Source: an uncultured Lachnospiraceae bacterium (GTDB lineage: Bacteria > Bacillota > Clostridia > Lachnospirales > Lachnospiraceae). From it: DNA of 64,000 bases. This document shows, in pieces, positions 16,709-26,299 of this stretch (its first letter is position 1; every line of letters begins with the position of its first letter). The position numbers and the translations under genes are program-made. The stretch is from assembly GCA_902779445.1 (NCBI GenBank), contig CACZBM010000001.1:1-64000 (forward strand), given 5' to 3'. The notes under the pieces are model-generated. The model searched no databases. It was not told the DNA's origin and saw only the letters and a list, made by a program, of their open reading frames with translations.

Positions 16709-17788
16709 TCACCTCATAATGATCTCTTTCAGAGTCTCTATAAATATACGCATTTCCTCATCTGTACCGATGGAGATACGAAGATAACCGTCTATCCTGG
16801 GTTTTTCAAAATATCTCACGAAAATATTCCTGCTCTTTAAGGTCTCGAATATCCTTCTTGCCAGTTCTTCCCTGCTCTCTCCAAGCAGTACACCTTCATG
16901 GGAAGCAAAGATAAAGTTAGTGGCAGAGTCCCTGAATGTAAATCCCAGATCCTTAAGCTGTTCCTTTGTCCACTCTCTTGTGGCGATTATCTTTGAAACA
17001 GTTTCCCTGAAGTATGCATCATCCCTTATCGCAGCCGCTCCCGCTTTTAAGGACGGCATGTTCATGGTATAGGAGTTGACCGAAAACTTTACATCATTCA
17101 GATATTTAATAGCTTTTTTATTGCCAAAAGCATACCCGATACGCATCCCCGCAAGAGAACGGGACTTACTCATAGTCCGTACTACTATGACATTCTCGTA
17201 TTTCTTTAATAAGGGAAGAGCGGTCACCCCGCCAAAGTCTACATATGCTTCATCAATTATCACACAGACATCCGGATTATGGGATATTATGTCCTCTATG
17301 ACTGTAAGATCCTCGATCACTCCCGTAGGAGCATTGGGGTTAGCTATCACAATACCGCCGTTCTTCTCATTCCGGTAGTCCGAAGGGTCAATGGAAAAAT
17401 CCTCTTTTAGCGGAATGGTCTTATACGGGATATCATATACTTCTGCCCATACATCATAGAATGAATATGTGATATCCGGAAACAGTATCGGATCCTTCCC
17501 GTTAAAGAATGTCAAAAAGCACATTGAGAGCACATCATCGGAACCCACTCCCACGAAGACCTCATCCTCATCCAGGCCATAGTATGAAGCCAGTGCAGAT
17601 ACAAGCTCCATGCAGACAGGATCCGGGTATTTCCTCAGTTCCTCGATATTAAGTCCCTCAAGCGCCTTATATACTTCGGGTGCAGGCGGATAGGGGCTTT
17701 CATTGGTATTTAATTTTATGACTTTTCCTGTGGGCTGTTCTCCCGGTGTATAGGGAGTGACCTTCCTCACATTTTCTTCATAACTCAT
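16709..17788 (-). CDS. hisC: Histidinol-phosphate aminotransferase-like enzyme
   Basis: The 359-residue class I/II PLP aminotransferase shows [12 protein letters not shown] at the N-terminus, [17 protein letters not shown], the Tyr/Asp pair of [11 protein letters not shown] and the PLP lysine in [18 protein letters not shown], then [10 protein letters not shown] near the C-terminus. These are HisC family features; HisC converts imidazole-acetol phosphate and glutamate to histidinol phosphate. No other his genes are adjacent, so a broader aromatic or other aminotransferase role is possible. Start at 17788 has AGAGGAA upstream. It sits 11 bases after the preceding aminotransferase gene, in one operon with glnN. 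Confidence 0.85.
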   Translation of the reverse strand: MSYEENVRKVTPYTPGEQPTGKVIKLNTNESPYPPAPEVYKALEGLNIEELRKYPDPVCMELVSALASYYGLDEDEVFVGVGSDDVLSMCFLTFFNGKDPILFPDITYSFYDVWAEVYDIPYKTIPLKEDFSIDPSDYRNEKNGGIVIANPNAPTGVIEDLTVIEDIISHNPDVCVIIDEAYVDFGGVTALPLLKKYENVIVVRTMSKSRSLAGMRIGYAFGNKKAIKYLNDVKFSVNSYTMNMPSLKAGAAAIRDDAYFRETVSKIIATREWTKEQLKDLGFTFRDSATNFIFASHEGVLLGESREELARRIFETLKSRNIFVRYFEKPRIDGYLRISIGTDEEMRIFIETLKEIIMR

Positions 17789-17799
17789 CGCTGTTCCTC

Positions 17800-18987
17800 T
17801 CAGCTGAGTCCATAGTGCTCTGCAAGACGCTTAAATCCGGGAAGTGAATTGACTATGGTCTCATAGGAAACACAGTAAGCAAGTCTTACAAATCCCGGCA
17901 GCGCAAAGGATGTTCCCGGTACTACGAGAATGTGTTCTTTCTTTGCCTCTTCCACAAATTCTTTATCGGAAACCGGAGTCTCGATGAAAAGGTAGAAAGC
18001 ACCTTCAGGCTTTACACACTTAAATCCGTATGAAACAAGGGCATTGTATATCTCATTCCTATTCTTCGCATAGAAATCCACATCTGCCTTGCTGTCTAGA
18101 CACTCAGCTACTACCTTCTGGAAAAGAGAAGGTGCATTTACGCATCCGAGAACCCTGTTTGCTATTGTTACTGCAGTGAAGAGATCTTCGTGATCCGCAG
18201 CTTCATCCGGGATCACCAGATACCCTATACGTTCTCCCGGAAGGGACAGTGTTTTGGAGAAAGAATAGCAGACAACAGTGTTGTTATAATACTTTGTAAC
18301 ATAAGGAACCACTGCGTCGGTATAAACAAGTTCCCTGTACGGCTCGTCGGATATTATAAAGATCTCCGTCCCAAGGTCTTTCTGCTTTCTATATAATATA
18401 TCCGCTATGCTCTTAATGGTTTCCTCTGAATATATAACGCCGGTAGGATTATTCGGAGAATTAATGATCACGGCTCTCGTCTTATCATTGACCGCTTCTT
18501 CAAACGCCTTAAGATCCGGCTGGAATGTCTCATGATCGGTTGCCACAGTATTCAGGACACCGTCATAATTAGCAACATAGTTTTTATATTCAACGAAATA
18601 GGGTGCAAAAGTGAGAACCTCGTCTCCCGGGTTTATCAATGCCTTTAATGCGCAGTTCAATCCCGCTGCCGCACCCACGGTCATCATGATGTTTTCTTCG
18701 TTAAATGAAGTACCATGCTTTTTATTGATAGAATCCGCAACCTTGCGTCTGACATCCGGATATCCTGCGTTACTCATATATCCATGAAGCACAAGAGGAT
18801 CCTCATTTTTAAGAAGGTCTATTGCCGTATCGCGAACCTTATCCGGAGCAGGAACATTGGGATTTCCGAGAGAAAAATCATAGACATTTTCTTCCCCGAA
18901 CTTCGCCGCCATATTCCGTCCTTCCTCAAACATCTGACGGATAACCGAATTATTGTTTACAAGGCCCTTCATCTTTTCTGAGATCAT
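17800..18987 (-). CDS. Pyridoxal-phosphate aminotransferase (aspartate-type, class I)
   Basis: The 395-residue protein has class I aminotransferase motifs: FSLGNPNVPAP, GYMSNAGYPDVR, TVGAAAGLNCAL, INSPNNPTGVIYSEE, ISDEPYREL and the PLP lysine in CYSFSKTLSLPGERIGYL, ending with PGFVRLAYCVS. Such enzymes in Firmicutes use glutamate or alanine with aspartate, or other 2-oxo acids; the exact pair cannot be read here. Start at 18987 has GAGGAGG 8 bases upstream. It lies in the lepB-aminotransferase-hisC-glnN run with short gaps, consistent with a nitrogen-assimilation operon. Confidence 0.88.
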   Translation of the reverse strand: MISEKMKGLVNNNSVIRQMFEEGRNMAAKFGEENVYDFSLGNPNVPAPDKVRDTAIDLLKNEDPLVLHGYMSNAGYPDVRRKVADSINKKHGTSFNEENIMMTVGAAAGLNCALKALINPGDEVLTFAPYFVEYKNYVANYDGVLNTVATDHETFQPDLKAFEEAVNDKTRAVIINSPNNPTGVIYSEETIKSIADILYRKQKDLGTEIFIISDEPYRELVYTDAVVPYVTKYYNNTVVCYSFSKTLSLPGERIGYLVIPDEAADHEDLFTAVTIANRVLGCVNAPSLFQKVVAECLDSKADVDFYAKNRNEIYNALVSYGFKCVKPEGAFYLFIETPVSDKEFVEEAKKEHILVVPGTSFALPGFVRLAYCVSYETIVNSLPGFKRLAEHYGLS

Positions 18988-18999
18988 GTTAGTCCTCCT

Positions 19000-19524
19000 C
19001 TAGTCATTTAATTTCTTTACAGACGGCCAGTACCGGAGCACCGCCTTTCCGACGATCTTATCCCTGGAAAGATAGGTATTATTCCAGTATCTGGAATCTG
19101 CTGAATTATTTCTGTTATCCCCCATCATGAAATAGTGGCCCTCCGGCACGATATAGGGTCCAAAGTCCCCTTCGGTAGTCGTCGTGAGATAGGGCTCACT
19201 AAGGATCTCTCCGTCTATAGTCACTTCACCGTTATGTATCTCAACCGTTTCCCCCGGCATTCCGATCACTCTTTTGATATAGAGGATCTTCTCGTTATCG
19301 GGGAATTTAAAAATTATGATGTCACCTCTTTCGGGGTCGCTATCCCTGTATGCAAGTCTCAAGCCTATCACCCTGTCATTGGTCATTATGGTTTTTTCCA
19401 TAGAAGAAGAGGGGACAGTTGCATTTACTATAATGAAATTATTAATAAACAGAGCAACCAAAACTGCTGCCAATATAGTGGCTGTCCACTCAAATATCTC
19501 TTTTCTGACCCTTTTATCCGACAT
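19000..19524 (-). CDS. lepB: Signal peptidase I
   Basis: The 174-residue protein has one N-terminal membrane segment (about residues 12-33), the catalytic serine at residue 41 in VPSSSMEKT, the catalytic lysine in ILYIKRVIGMPGE, and the box E region MMGDNRNNSADSRYW. This is the short Gram-positive form of type I signal peptidase, which removes signal peptides from secreted proteins. It starts with GAGAGGG upstream and lies 12 bases before the aminotransferase gene. Confidence 0.95.
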   Translation of the reverse strand: MSDKRVRKEIFEWTATILAAVLVALFINNFIIVNATVPSSSMEKTIMTNDRVIGLRLAYRDSDPERGDIIIFKFPDNEKILYIKRVIGMPGETVEIHNGEVTIDGEILSEPYLTTTTEGDFGPYIVPEGHYFMMGDNRNNSADSRYWNNTYLSRDKIVGKAVLRYWPSVKKLND

Positions 19525-19583
19525 TGGTTTTCCCTCTCGTTTACTGTATATAATGCAGAGTATATCAAATTCTTTTTTCTCTG

Positions 19584-20570
19584 TTAAGTTAAGAAATTCT
19601 TATATTTTTCCCGGATCTCAGCGGTGTACTTTTCCGCTCCTCTTTTGTTCAAATGGTTATTGTCACCGAAACACTTTTTATCGTAGACAGGTATCTCTTT
19701 TTCTATTATAGACTCAGGATACCTTTCTTCTGCTTTCTCGAGAAATGCTCTGTATCCGTTACTAAACTCATCTGTGATCAACGAATCCGACTTTTCATTA
19801 TACGGTGCCTGCTCTATTATCATCTTCGCACCCGTATCTTTTAAGAGATCTAAAAGCTTCAGATAGTAGTACTCTGACATCGGAGAAATATCAAATTCAC
19901 GGAAGTGGACCTCATAATTCTCCTCATTATTCTCTTCTTCTTCTCCGAAAGCAGTATAGCCGAGGTCACGCCTCACTGCATCATACTTTTCTGTATTTTC
20001 TTTAAGATTCCCTCCAATACGCGAGGTGTATATGGCATCCAGATATTTATTCGGAAGTCTCAGCTTAAATGAGATCAGGTCCGGCAGCCATTCTTCGTAA
20101 ATAACTCCTCTGTCCCCGAGCCTGACAGCATTGGCCTCTGCATCCAGAAGTTCCGGGAATGACAGATAATTATAGTAAAGGGTCTGATTCCAGTTATCCA
20201 GTTTGCAGAAATGATAGGGCGCAAATATCACTATTACATTCCGGGGCGCAGGGTGGCTGCTCAGGTAGTTCTTCACCGCATAATACATCTCAACCGGAGA
20301 TGCCCCGCCTATGGCGATATTATAAGCCGACCCGTCATCTGTTAACTCTCCGGGTATGACACTCGACTTTGCTCTCGAGTCCCCGATGATCAAAGTATCA
20401 GGTGTTTCATCCCCGACCGCCGTTTGGTTTACATAATCTTTTTCTTCCAGCCACATGGGGTATTCAACCGCCATATAACTCATTGGATAAGCGAAGGTAT
20501 ATACGCAGATCAATATCAGCGGAACAGAGATCAGTATGAGGTTTTTAATTAATCGCAGGTAAGGTTTCAT
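19584..20570 (-). CDS. Membrane-anchored SGNH-like acyltransferase/esterase partner
   Basis: The 328-residue protein has an N-terminal membrane anchor (about residues 10-32) and an external domain with SGNH-type blocks: IIGDSRAKS (block I Ser, about residue 64) and FGDNNHLNKRG near residue 307 (block V Asp/His). Such proteins act with MBOAT O-acyltransferases to move acyl groups onto cell-surface polymers, as AlgJ/AlgX or DltD do with AlgI or DltB. The MBOAT gene lies directly upstream on the same strand, separated by a 114-base repeat-filled gap. The polymer substrate is unknown. A clear ribosome binding site is not seen; an AGAAG lies 11 bases upstream of the ATG. Confidence 0.75.
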   Translation of the reverse strand: MKPYLRLIKNLILISVPLILICVYTFAYPMSYMAVEYPMWLEEKDYVNQTAVGDETPDTLIIGDSRAKSSVIPGELTDDGSAYNIAIGGASPVEMYYAVKNYLSSHPAPRNVIVIFAPYHFCKLDNWNQTLYYNYLSFPELLDAEANAVRLGDRGVIYEEWLPDLISFKLRLPNKYLDAIYTSRIGGNLKENTEKYDAVRRDLGYTAFGEEEENNEENYEVHFREFDISPMSEYYYLKLLDLLKDTGAKMIIEQAPYNEKSDSLITDEFSNGYRAFLEKAEERYPESIIEKEIPVYDKKCFGDNNHLNKRGAEKYTAEIREKYKNFLT

Positions 20571-20584
20571 TGGATTAATCTTCT

Positions 20585-20686
20585 GAGATCCTTCGCTTTG
20601 CTCAGGATGACGCTGTTTGCTGAGGGCTTTGCCCGAAGAATCCTTTTCTTCATGTCATTCTGAGGGCTTTAGCCCGAAGAATCCTT
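20585..20686. repeat. Dispersed palindromic repeats, family A (three arms)
   Basis: Between the MBOAT and SGNH genes lie one arm GATCCTTCGCTTTGCTCAGG (20587-20606) and two variant arms reading TGAGGGCTTT(A/G)GCCCGAAGAA (20621 and 20661 onward), each with GTCATTCTGAG or the matching flank. The last copy reaches the MBOAT stop codon. Same family as at 6792, 32290, 36640 and 37290. Confidence 0.65.
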
Positions 20687-22112
20687 AAAATTCAAAATAT
20701 ATAAACTTCGCGGCGCCTATATTTGCGCTCAATAAAATAGAGCAGGTGAAGAAGAAATAAACCGCCCACCTGATATACCAGTCTTTCTTCGTGATAAATA
20801 CAATGGTTTCCCCTGTCTTTTCCTTCAGTATATCTGCAATGATGAGTATGAACACCATGAACAGGGCTATGCACAGATTCAGGGTTCCGAGGCCTAGTTC
20901 CCTTACATCTGTAGACATGATCACTCCGGGAGTGAGTCCTGTGAATATCTTCTCTATTATGGAGAAAGCAGTGGGAACATCCGGTGATCTAAAGAAGATC
21001 GTCGTAAATGTAAAAAGCAGGAATGTCATTAACCTGCTGTAAACAAAATGAACTCTCCCCGCGATATTACCTTTAACCGGCGACAGATCTAAAACTCTCC
21101 TTCTGATGCCGGCTGTAGCATCTCCGATGATCTGCAGCAGTCCTGATAAAAACCCCCACAGGATATATGTAAAAGCCGCACCGTGCCATAATCCGGATAT
21201 CGTAAACACTATAAGCACATTCAAATACTTCCTCGCGAGCCCTTTCCGGCTTCCACCGAGAGGAATATACAGATAATCCTTAAACCAGCTCATAAGGGAC
21301 ATGTGCCAGCGTCTCCAGAGGTCAGACAGGGTTCCGGCAAGGAAGGGCTGTCTGAAGTTCTCACTTAATTCTATTCCTATTACCTGCCCGGCTCCGATCG
21401 CTATCTCCGAATAACTCATAAAATCGCAGTATATTTCTATCGAAAATACTACTGACGCTATGATAAGCTGCCAGGCATTGGCGGAACTGTAATTATCAAA
21501 TACCAGATTATCCAGTATCGAAAGCCTCGACACTATCACAAGCTTCAGGAAGTACCCCCAGAGCATACGAAACAGGCCGTTCCTTATCCTCTCATAATCA
21601 AAGGTATGTACTTCATCAAACTGTGGAAGCACCTTGGGTGCACGGCTTATGGGACCTGATAACAGTTCTGGAAAAAATGATACGAAGAGAGCATATCTGA
21701 AGAAATCTCTCTCCGGCTCTGTCTTACCTCTATATACATCTATCAGATATCCTGCGGATTTAAATATGTAGAATGAGATCCCTACCGGAAGAAGTATCTT
21801 TAAACCTGTATCTATCTCAAATGTTTCACAGAAAAAATTGAAATATTTAAATAAGAAGAGGATAAAGAAGTTCAGAACAAGTGTGATAACAAAGACCGCT
21901 TTTCTGCCTTTTAACCCAAGAGCACCTAAATAGGTGATGACAGTCGAGAGCAGTAAAAGAGCGGCGTATTCCGGACCGCCGCACATATAGAAATAATAGC
22001 TCGATGCCAGGAGCCACATGAGCCTTAATCTCTTCTTATCCTGAGGCAGGATAAAATATATGATTACCGCAATCGGGAAAAATATCCCGAAAGATACAGA
22101 TGTAAAAACCAT
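20685..22112 (-). CDS. MBOAT-family membrane O-acyltransferase (AlgI/DltB-like)
   Basis: The 475-residue protein has about ten to twelve membrane segments and the MBOAT signatures PVGISFYIFKSAGYLIDVY, FPELLSGPISR, SDLWRRWHMSLMSWFKDYLYIPLGG and the active-site histidine in SGLWHGAAFTYILWG. It should transfer an acyl (often acetyl) group across the membrane to the SGNH partner encoded just downstream. It starts 9 bases after the amino acid ABC ATPase gene, so may ride on that transcript. No Shine-Dalgarno sequence is visible at the ATG. A second MBOAT/SGNH pair lies at 53138-55650. Confidence 0.92.
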   Translation of the reverse strand: MVFTSVSFGIFFPIAVIIYFILPQDKKRLRLMWLLASSYYFYMCGGPEYAALLLLSTVITYLGALGLKGRKAVFVITLVLNFFILFLFKYFNFFCETFEIDTGLKILLPVGISFYIFKSAGYLIDVYRGKTEPERDFFRYALFVSFFPELLSGPISRAPKVLPQFDEVHTFDYERIRNGLFRMLWGYFLKLVIVSRLSILDNLVFDNYSSANAWQLIIASVVFSIEIYCDFMSYSEIAIGAGQVIGIELSENFRQPFLAGTLSDLWRRWHMSLMSWFKDYLYIPLGGSRKGLARKYLNVLIVFTISGLWHGAAFTYILWGFLSGLLQIIGDATAGIRRRVLDLSPVKGNIAGRVHFVYSRLMTFLLFTFTTIFFRSPDVPTAFSIIEKIFTGLTPGVIMSTDVRELGLGTLNLCIALFMVFILIIADILKEKTGETIVFITKKDWYIRWAVYFFFTCSILLSANIGAAKFIYFEF

Positions 22113-22121
22113 AGAAATCTA

Positions 22122-22859
22122 TTACAAAACCTTCGAAAGGAAATCCCTGAGCCTGGGGGTTTCCGGCGCATCGAAAAACTTATCCGGTGAATTCTCTTCC
22201 ATTATAATACCGTCTGACATGAAGAGTATCCGGGTTGCCACTTCCCGCGCAAAACCCATCTCATGGGTCACAACAACCATTGTCATCCCATCATCTGCAA
22301 GCTGCTTCATAACATCCAGTACTTCTCCCACCATTTCCGGATCGAGAGCGGACGTGGGTTCATCGAAAAGCATGACCTCGGGATTCATACAAAGGGATCT
22401 GACTATAGCTATCCTCTGTTTCTGTCCTCCCGAAAGAGAAGACGGATAAGCATCCGCTTTCTCCAAAAGATTAACTCTCTGAAGAAGTGCCACAGCCTTT
22501 TCCGACGCTTCTTCCTTACCCATTATCTTTAATTTCACGGGAGCAAGTGTCAGATTATCCATAACCGTAAGGTTATTGAAAAGATTGAAGGACTGGAATA
22601 CCATTCCCATCTTCTGTCTGATCTTATTAATATTGGTGGAGGGATCATTTATCTTCACTCCGTCAAGGAAGATCTCCCCTTTTGTGGGCATTTCAAGGAG
22701 ATTCAGGCACCTCAGCATTGTGCTCTTTCCGGATCCGGAAGGCCCCACTACCACGATCTTTTCGCCCTGCTCGATATTAAGGCTGATATCCTTCAATATC
22801 TCGCTTCTGGTGCCGTCATTATTTTCAAATTCTTTATACAGATGCTTAACGGTTATCAC
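22122..22859 (-). CDS. Polar amino acid ABC transporter ATPase (GlnQ-like)
   Basis: The 245-residue ATPase has Walker [19 protein letters not shown], signature [15 protein letters not shown], Walker [20 protein letters not shown] and the H-loop [14 protein letters not shown]. Length and the [19 protein letters not shown] segment place it in the amino acid (PAAT) importer group. It starts with GTG and overlaps the permease gene by 14 bases. It forms one operon with the binding protein and permease, order binding protein, permease, ATPase. Confidence 0.94.
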   Translation of the reverse strand: MITVKHLYKEFENNDGTRSEILKDISLNIEQGEKIVVVGPSGSGKSTMLRCLNLLEMPTKGEIFLDGVKINDPSTNINKIRQKMGMVFQSFNLFNNLTVMDNLTLAPVKLKIMGKEEASEKAVALLQRVNLLEKADAYPSSLSGGQKQRIAIVRSLCMNPEVMLFDEPTSALDPEMVGEVLDVMKQLADDGMTMVVVTHEMGFAREVATRILFMSDGIIMEENSPDKFFDAPETPRLRDFLSKVL

Positions 22860-23532
22860 TTCTTCTCATCCTCCTTTCCAGCTGTGAAAGGAGCAGGGTG
22901 AGGATCTTGATGACTGTAAAGTAGATCACCGCTGCACCGATAAGAGGCATAAACGCCTCGTATGTCCTTGACTGTATAAGGTTAGCCACGCGTGTAAGGT
23001 CATTTAAGCTGACATATCCCACTATGGCAGTTTCTTTCAGGAGTGTTATAAACTCATTTCCTATGGGAGGGATCACATTCTTGATAGCCTGCGGAAGGAT
23101 GATGTACCTCATGGTCATGGCTTTTGTAAGACCTAGAGACCTTCCTGCCTCCATCTGCCCCACGGGTACAGCCATGATACCGCCTCTTACTATTTCCGAA
23201 ACATAAGCTCCGGAATTCAGGCCGAATGAAATAGAAGCCACAAGAACTCCGTTGTCGCTGCTCTTCATAACTATGAACCACATGATAAGGAGCTGCAGAA
23301 CAGAAGGCGTTCCCCTTATAATATCCACATAAACAGTAGCAATGAACGACCATACTGTAGGCTTTCCGTTCCTGTCAGTAGATAACTTCATAAGAGCAAG
23401 GACTGTACCAAGTACAAGACCTATGATGGCCGCAAATATTGCTATTTCAATTGTAATTCCTAATCCCTTAAAATACAGCTGCCAACGGTCCTCCGTTATA
23501 AAGGCAGCTGTGAATTTCTCTCCGATTGACAT
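22846..23532 (-). CDS. Polar amino acid ABC transporter permease
   Basis: The 228-residue membrane protein has about five membrane segments, the N-terminal [20 protein letters not shown] segment and the EAA-like loop [22 protein letters not shown] that docks on the ATPase. It matches HisM/GlnP-type permeases. It presumably acts as a homodimer, since only one permease gene is present. It lies between the binding protein (19 bases upstream) and the ATPase (overlapping). Confidence 0.93.
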   Translation of the reverse strand: MSIGEKFTAAFITEDRWQLYFKGLGITIEIAIFAAIIGLVLGTVLALMKLSTDRNGKPTVWSFIATVYVDIIRGTPSVLQLLIMWFIVMKSSDNGVLVASISFGLNSGAYVSEIVRGGIMAVPVGQMEAGRSLGLTKAMTMRYIILPQAIKNVIPPIGNEFITLLKETAIVGYVSLNDLTRVANLIQSRTYEAFMPLIGAAVIYFTVIKILTLLLSQLERRMRRSDNR

Positions 23533-23551
23533 ATTATCTCCGGACTATTTC

Positions 23552-24316
23552 TTATTTTTCGATGTACTCTTTTACAAGGGCATCATATGTGCCGTCAGCT
23601 TTTAATTCATCGATAGCCTTATTGACAGCTTCCAGAAGTTCCTTGTCTCCCTTGGGAAGTGCGATCGCATATTCCTCAGGCTCGAATCCGAACTCGGATC
23701 CATCTATTGCCTTAAGCTGGTCTGAATACTGGCCTACGAATACCTCTGCAGGATTTGTATCTACGATAACGCAGTCAAGTCTTCCGTTAAGAAGGTCATT
23801 TACAGCATCTACTGCCTTATTATACTGGGATTCCTCTGCTCCCTTTCCTTCTCCTACAATGTCTTCTGCAGTAAAGTCACCGGTTGTTCCAAGCTGTACA
23901 CCGATCTTCTTATCAAGCAGATCATCATATGAAGCGATAGCGGAATCTACCGGAACGATAACAGTCTGTACGGCATTGTAGTATGACTGTGAAAAGTCTA
24001 CTGTCTTCTGTCTCTCTTCCGTAACTGTCATGCCGGCGATAGCCATATCTATCTTGTTTCCGATGGATGCAACAAGAGAATCAAATTCCATATCCTTGAC
24101 CTCTATCTTCTTGCCCATCTTCTCGCCAACCGCATTGATCAGAGCGATATCAAATCCCTCCGGTGATCCGTCAGCACCCGCATATTCAAAAGGCGGAAAT
24201 GCTGCATTTGTCCCAACTATCAGAGTGTCTTTGGCGCTTGCAGACTTGCTCCCGCATCCTGCGAGAATTGCTGTTGTCATTATTACTGTCAGTACTGTTA
24301 CGATGATCTTTTTCAT
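23552..24316 (-). CDS. Amino acid-binding lipoprotein (ABC importer)
   Basis: The 254-residue protein has a lipoprotein signal (TAILAGCGSK, lipidated Cys about residue 21) and the family 3 solute-binding fold: TLIVGTNAAFPPFEYAGADG, GFDIALINAVGEKMGKK, MAIAGMTVTEERQKTVDFS, and VIVDTNPAEVFV. Such proteins bind polar amino acids such as glutamine, arginine or cystine; the ligand is not evident. GGAGGAG precedes the ATG. The gene lies 14 bases after maf on the same strand. Confidence 0.93.
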   Translation of the reverse strand: MKKIIVTVLTVIMTTAILAGCGSKSASAKDTLIVGTNAAFPPFEYAGADGSPEGFDIALINAVGEKMGKKIEVKDMEFDSLVASIGNKIDMAIAGMTVTEERQKTVDFSQSYYNAVQTVIVPVDSAIASYDDLLDKKIGVQLGTTGDFTAEDIVGEGKGAEESQYNKAVDAVNDLLNGRLDCVIVDTNPAEVFVGQYSDQLKAIDGSEFGFEPEEYAIALPKGDKELLEAVNKAIDELKADGTYDALVKEYIEK

Positions 24317-24330
24317 AATATTTCTCCTCC

Positions 24331-25161
24331 TTATTTCCTCAGGAACTGTCTCAGCTCCTTGAATACCCTGCCCACCGGAAGGCCTACCACGTTACTGTAG
24401 TCTCCCTGTATGCTCTTAATATATTTGGCAAAGGATCCCTGAATAGCATAGGATCCGGCCTTATCAAGCGGTTCACCGGTAGAGATATAATCCTTTATCT
24501 GTTCGTCGCTGATGGGATAGATCTTTACTCTGGTCCTTTCATTAAAGTGCTTGTAGTGGATATGATCTCCCTCTCTCTTGATCCCGATGGTAACACCGGT
24601 AAAAACATCATGATCTCTTCCCTGAAGCTCCTTTAACATATTGAATGCATCCCCGTTGTCTTTTGGCTTTCCAAGGATCTTTCCGTCGATCGAAACTACT
24701 GTATCTGCAGAAAGGACTACGAACGGATCTTCCTTTCCCCCGTCCAAAAGCTTTCTCACCACAGCTTCCGCTTTTCTCGCCGATATCTCCTCTGCCGCAA
24801 ACGCAGGATCTTCTGTCTTAATGGATTCATCAATATTCGCGGGCATTACTATGAAAGGAATATCCGCTTTTGTGAGAAGCTCACTCCTTCTGGGAGAAGC
24901 TGACGCAAGTATTATAGGTTTATTGAATATCTTTGCAAAACCCGGATCTTCACCGTATGAAACATCATCTTCATCAATGTCCTTTTCCGCCAGCATCTTA
25001 AGGATATCAGGCGTAACATCACCAATGATCAGGGATGCGTTCATGACATCTTCTGCTTTTGCCTCCTCCGGTTTCATGAAGGAAAATTCCAAGCCGGATA
25101 TGGATAGATATTTTTTCTCTTCTTCTTTACTTAAAGATTTTAATACTAATACCTTTTTCAT
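24331..25161 (-). CDS. maf: Maf-family nucleotide pyrophosphatase with N-terminal extension
   Basis: The Maf domain occupies about residues 82-276: IILASASPRRSELL, then DESIKTEDP, VLSADTVVSIDGKILGKP with the catalytic Asp, and AGSYAIQGSFAKYIKSIQGDYSNVVGLP. Maf proteins hydrolyse non-canonical or pyrimidine nucleotides and affect septation. Most are about 190-200 residues; this one has roughly 80 extra residues. That extension (KAEDVMNASLIIGDVTPDIL) resembles the start of D-2-hydroxyacid dehydrogenases, which typically read DADIIIGNVPPELLK there, but has no complete dehydrogenase domain. AGGAAG lies 8 bases before the ATG at 25161. Confidence 0.9.
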   Translation of the reverse strand: MKKVLVLKSLSKEEEKKYLSISGLEFSFMKPEEAKAEDVMNASLIIGDVTPDILKMLAEKDIDEDDVSYGEDPGFAKIFNKPIILASASPRRSELLTKADIPFIVMPANIDESIKTEDPAFAAEEISARKAEAVVRKLLDGGKEDPFVVLSADTVVSIDGKILGKPKDNGDAFNMLKELQGRDHDVFTGVTIGIKREGDHIHYKHFNERTRVKIYPISDEQIKDYISTGEPLDKAGSYAIQGSFAKYIKSIQGDYSNVVGLPVGRVFKELRQFLRK

Positions 25162-25189
25162 TCGTTATGCTTCCTGAATCTATGCACTG

Positions 25190-26197
25190 TCAGCCTCTTG
25201 ACTGAAGGGCGCTCAGCTCTGGCTGTGCTACGCCACTTAAAAGTGTCTGATAACGATATACGATATATCCGCTGTATCCGCTGTTCATTGCCTTATCTCT
25301 CTGCTCTGCGAGATTGGTTGAAGAAAGTCCCCACCCCTTATCGGAGCCCACAGGCTGTCCTGCTCTGTATGCCGCAAGACCAACGTAAAGAGGGATACCT
25401 GCTGAATCTATAGCCTTGAACTGAGCCAGTCTGTTTGAGAACATGGTAACATTTCCGGCTGCACCGTAATTATCCGTCCAGTATATCTGAGGACAGAGAT
25501 AATCCACATAACCTCCGCTTGAAAGCCATGTATCCACGTCTGCAGATGATGCTCTTACATTATCAAGGTTCCCCTGAGGCGAGATACCGAACACCTTGCC
25601 GGCATTAGCACATACGGTATGTACCTGACTTATTACGGAATTCATCTCTCCCTTTCCGACAGGAGGGAAGTAATCATCAAAATGAACGCCGTCTACACCA
25701 TAGTTATTAACTATCTCCTGCACACCGGACACGATATTCGATGCATTTGCAAGAGCTGCGTTTCCGGTGATCGCACCTCCCCTGTATCCGTAAGGATTTA
25801 TCCATGCGTGGATCTGCAGTCCCTTGGAATGAGCTATATTGACCATCTCCGCAAGGGGATCATATCCGGGGTTTGCACCGTTAAGCATCTGGCTGCTCCA
25901 GGGATATATGGCTGACGGATATACGGCATCATTATGTGATCTCACATGAACAAAGATCGCATTCAGTCCATGAGCTGCTGTAGTATCGCACACGGAAGAA
26001 AAGGCTGCATCAAAAGAGCCCTGGTCCTTTCCTCTTAAATAGAGCTGCCAGTCAAGGAATGAAAACCATACTCCTTTTAATCCGGCAGGAGCAGATGCTG
26101 CATATGTATCAACCATGCCAATTCCCGCAACTCCTGACACTCCTGTGAGAAGTGTCGCTGCCAGAAGGACTGCGGTTAGTTTCTTTAATATCTTCAT
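25190..26197 (-). CDS. Secreted GHL10 (glycosyl hydrolase-like 10) protein
   Basis: The 335-residue protein has a signal peptide (residues 1-34, ending DTYAASAP) and a TIM-barrel GHL10/DUF187-type domain: LKGVWFSFLDWQLYLRG, AIFVHVRSHNDAVYPS, YDPLAEMVNIAHSKGLQIHA, WINPYGYR, GVDGVHFDDYFPP and LCPQIYWTDNYG. These proteins are predicted to cleave cell-surface or envelope glycans; enzymatic data for the family are sparse. The start has TGGAG 10 bases upstream. It lies 28 bases before maf. A terminator separates it from the lipoprotein gene upstream. Confidence 0.88.
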   Translation of the reverse strand: MKILKKLTAVLLAATLLTGVSGVAGIGMVDTYAASAPAGLKGVWFSFLDWQLYLRGKDQGSFDAAFSSVCDTTAAHGLNAIFVHVRSHNDAVYPSAIYPWSSQMLNGANPGYDPLAEMVNIAHSKGLQIHAWINPYGYRGGAITGNAALANASNIVSGVQEIVNNYGVDGVHFDDYFPPVGKGEMNSVISQVHTVCANAGKVFGISPQGNLDNVRASSADVDTWLSSGGYVDYLCPQIYWTDNYGAAGNVTMFSNRLAQFKAIDSAGIPLYVGLAAYRAGQPVGSDKGWGLSSTNLAEQRDKAMNSGYSGYIVYRYQTLLSGVAQPELSALQSRG

Positions 26198-26263
26198 GAT
26201 TTTATGTCTCCAATTCTACAACACTCTTCAAACATGTGCATTCTATCACAACTGATAAGCTTA

Positions 26264-26299
26264 GTAAATACAAGAGACAGGACCTTTAGTCCTGCCTCT
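26264..26299 (-). terminator. Rho-independent terminator after the lipoprotein gene
   Basis: On the minus strand AGAGGCAGGAC-TAAAG-GTCCTGTCTCT (26273-26299) is followed by TGTATTTAC. The lipoprotein stop codon TAA lies in the loop, so the end of the coding region is part of the terminator. Confidence 0.75.

Noticed and set aside
17789..18999. T-box or histidine leader upstream of the aminotransferase genes
   Set aside because: Gaps are 11-12 bases and contain only ribosome binding sites.
22112..22130. Leaderless promoter for the MBOAT gene at 22112
   Set aside because: A weak TAATAG lies 6 bases before the ATG, but the match is poor and the gene follows the ABC ATPase by 9 bases, so read-through is simpler.
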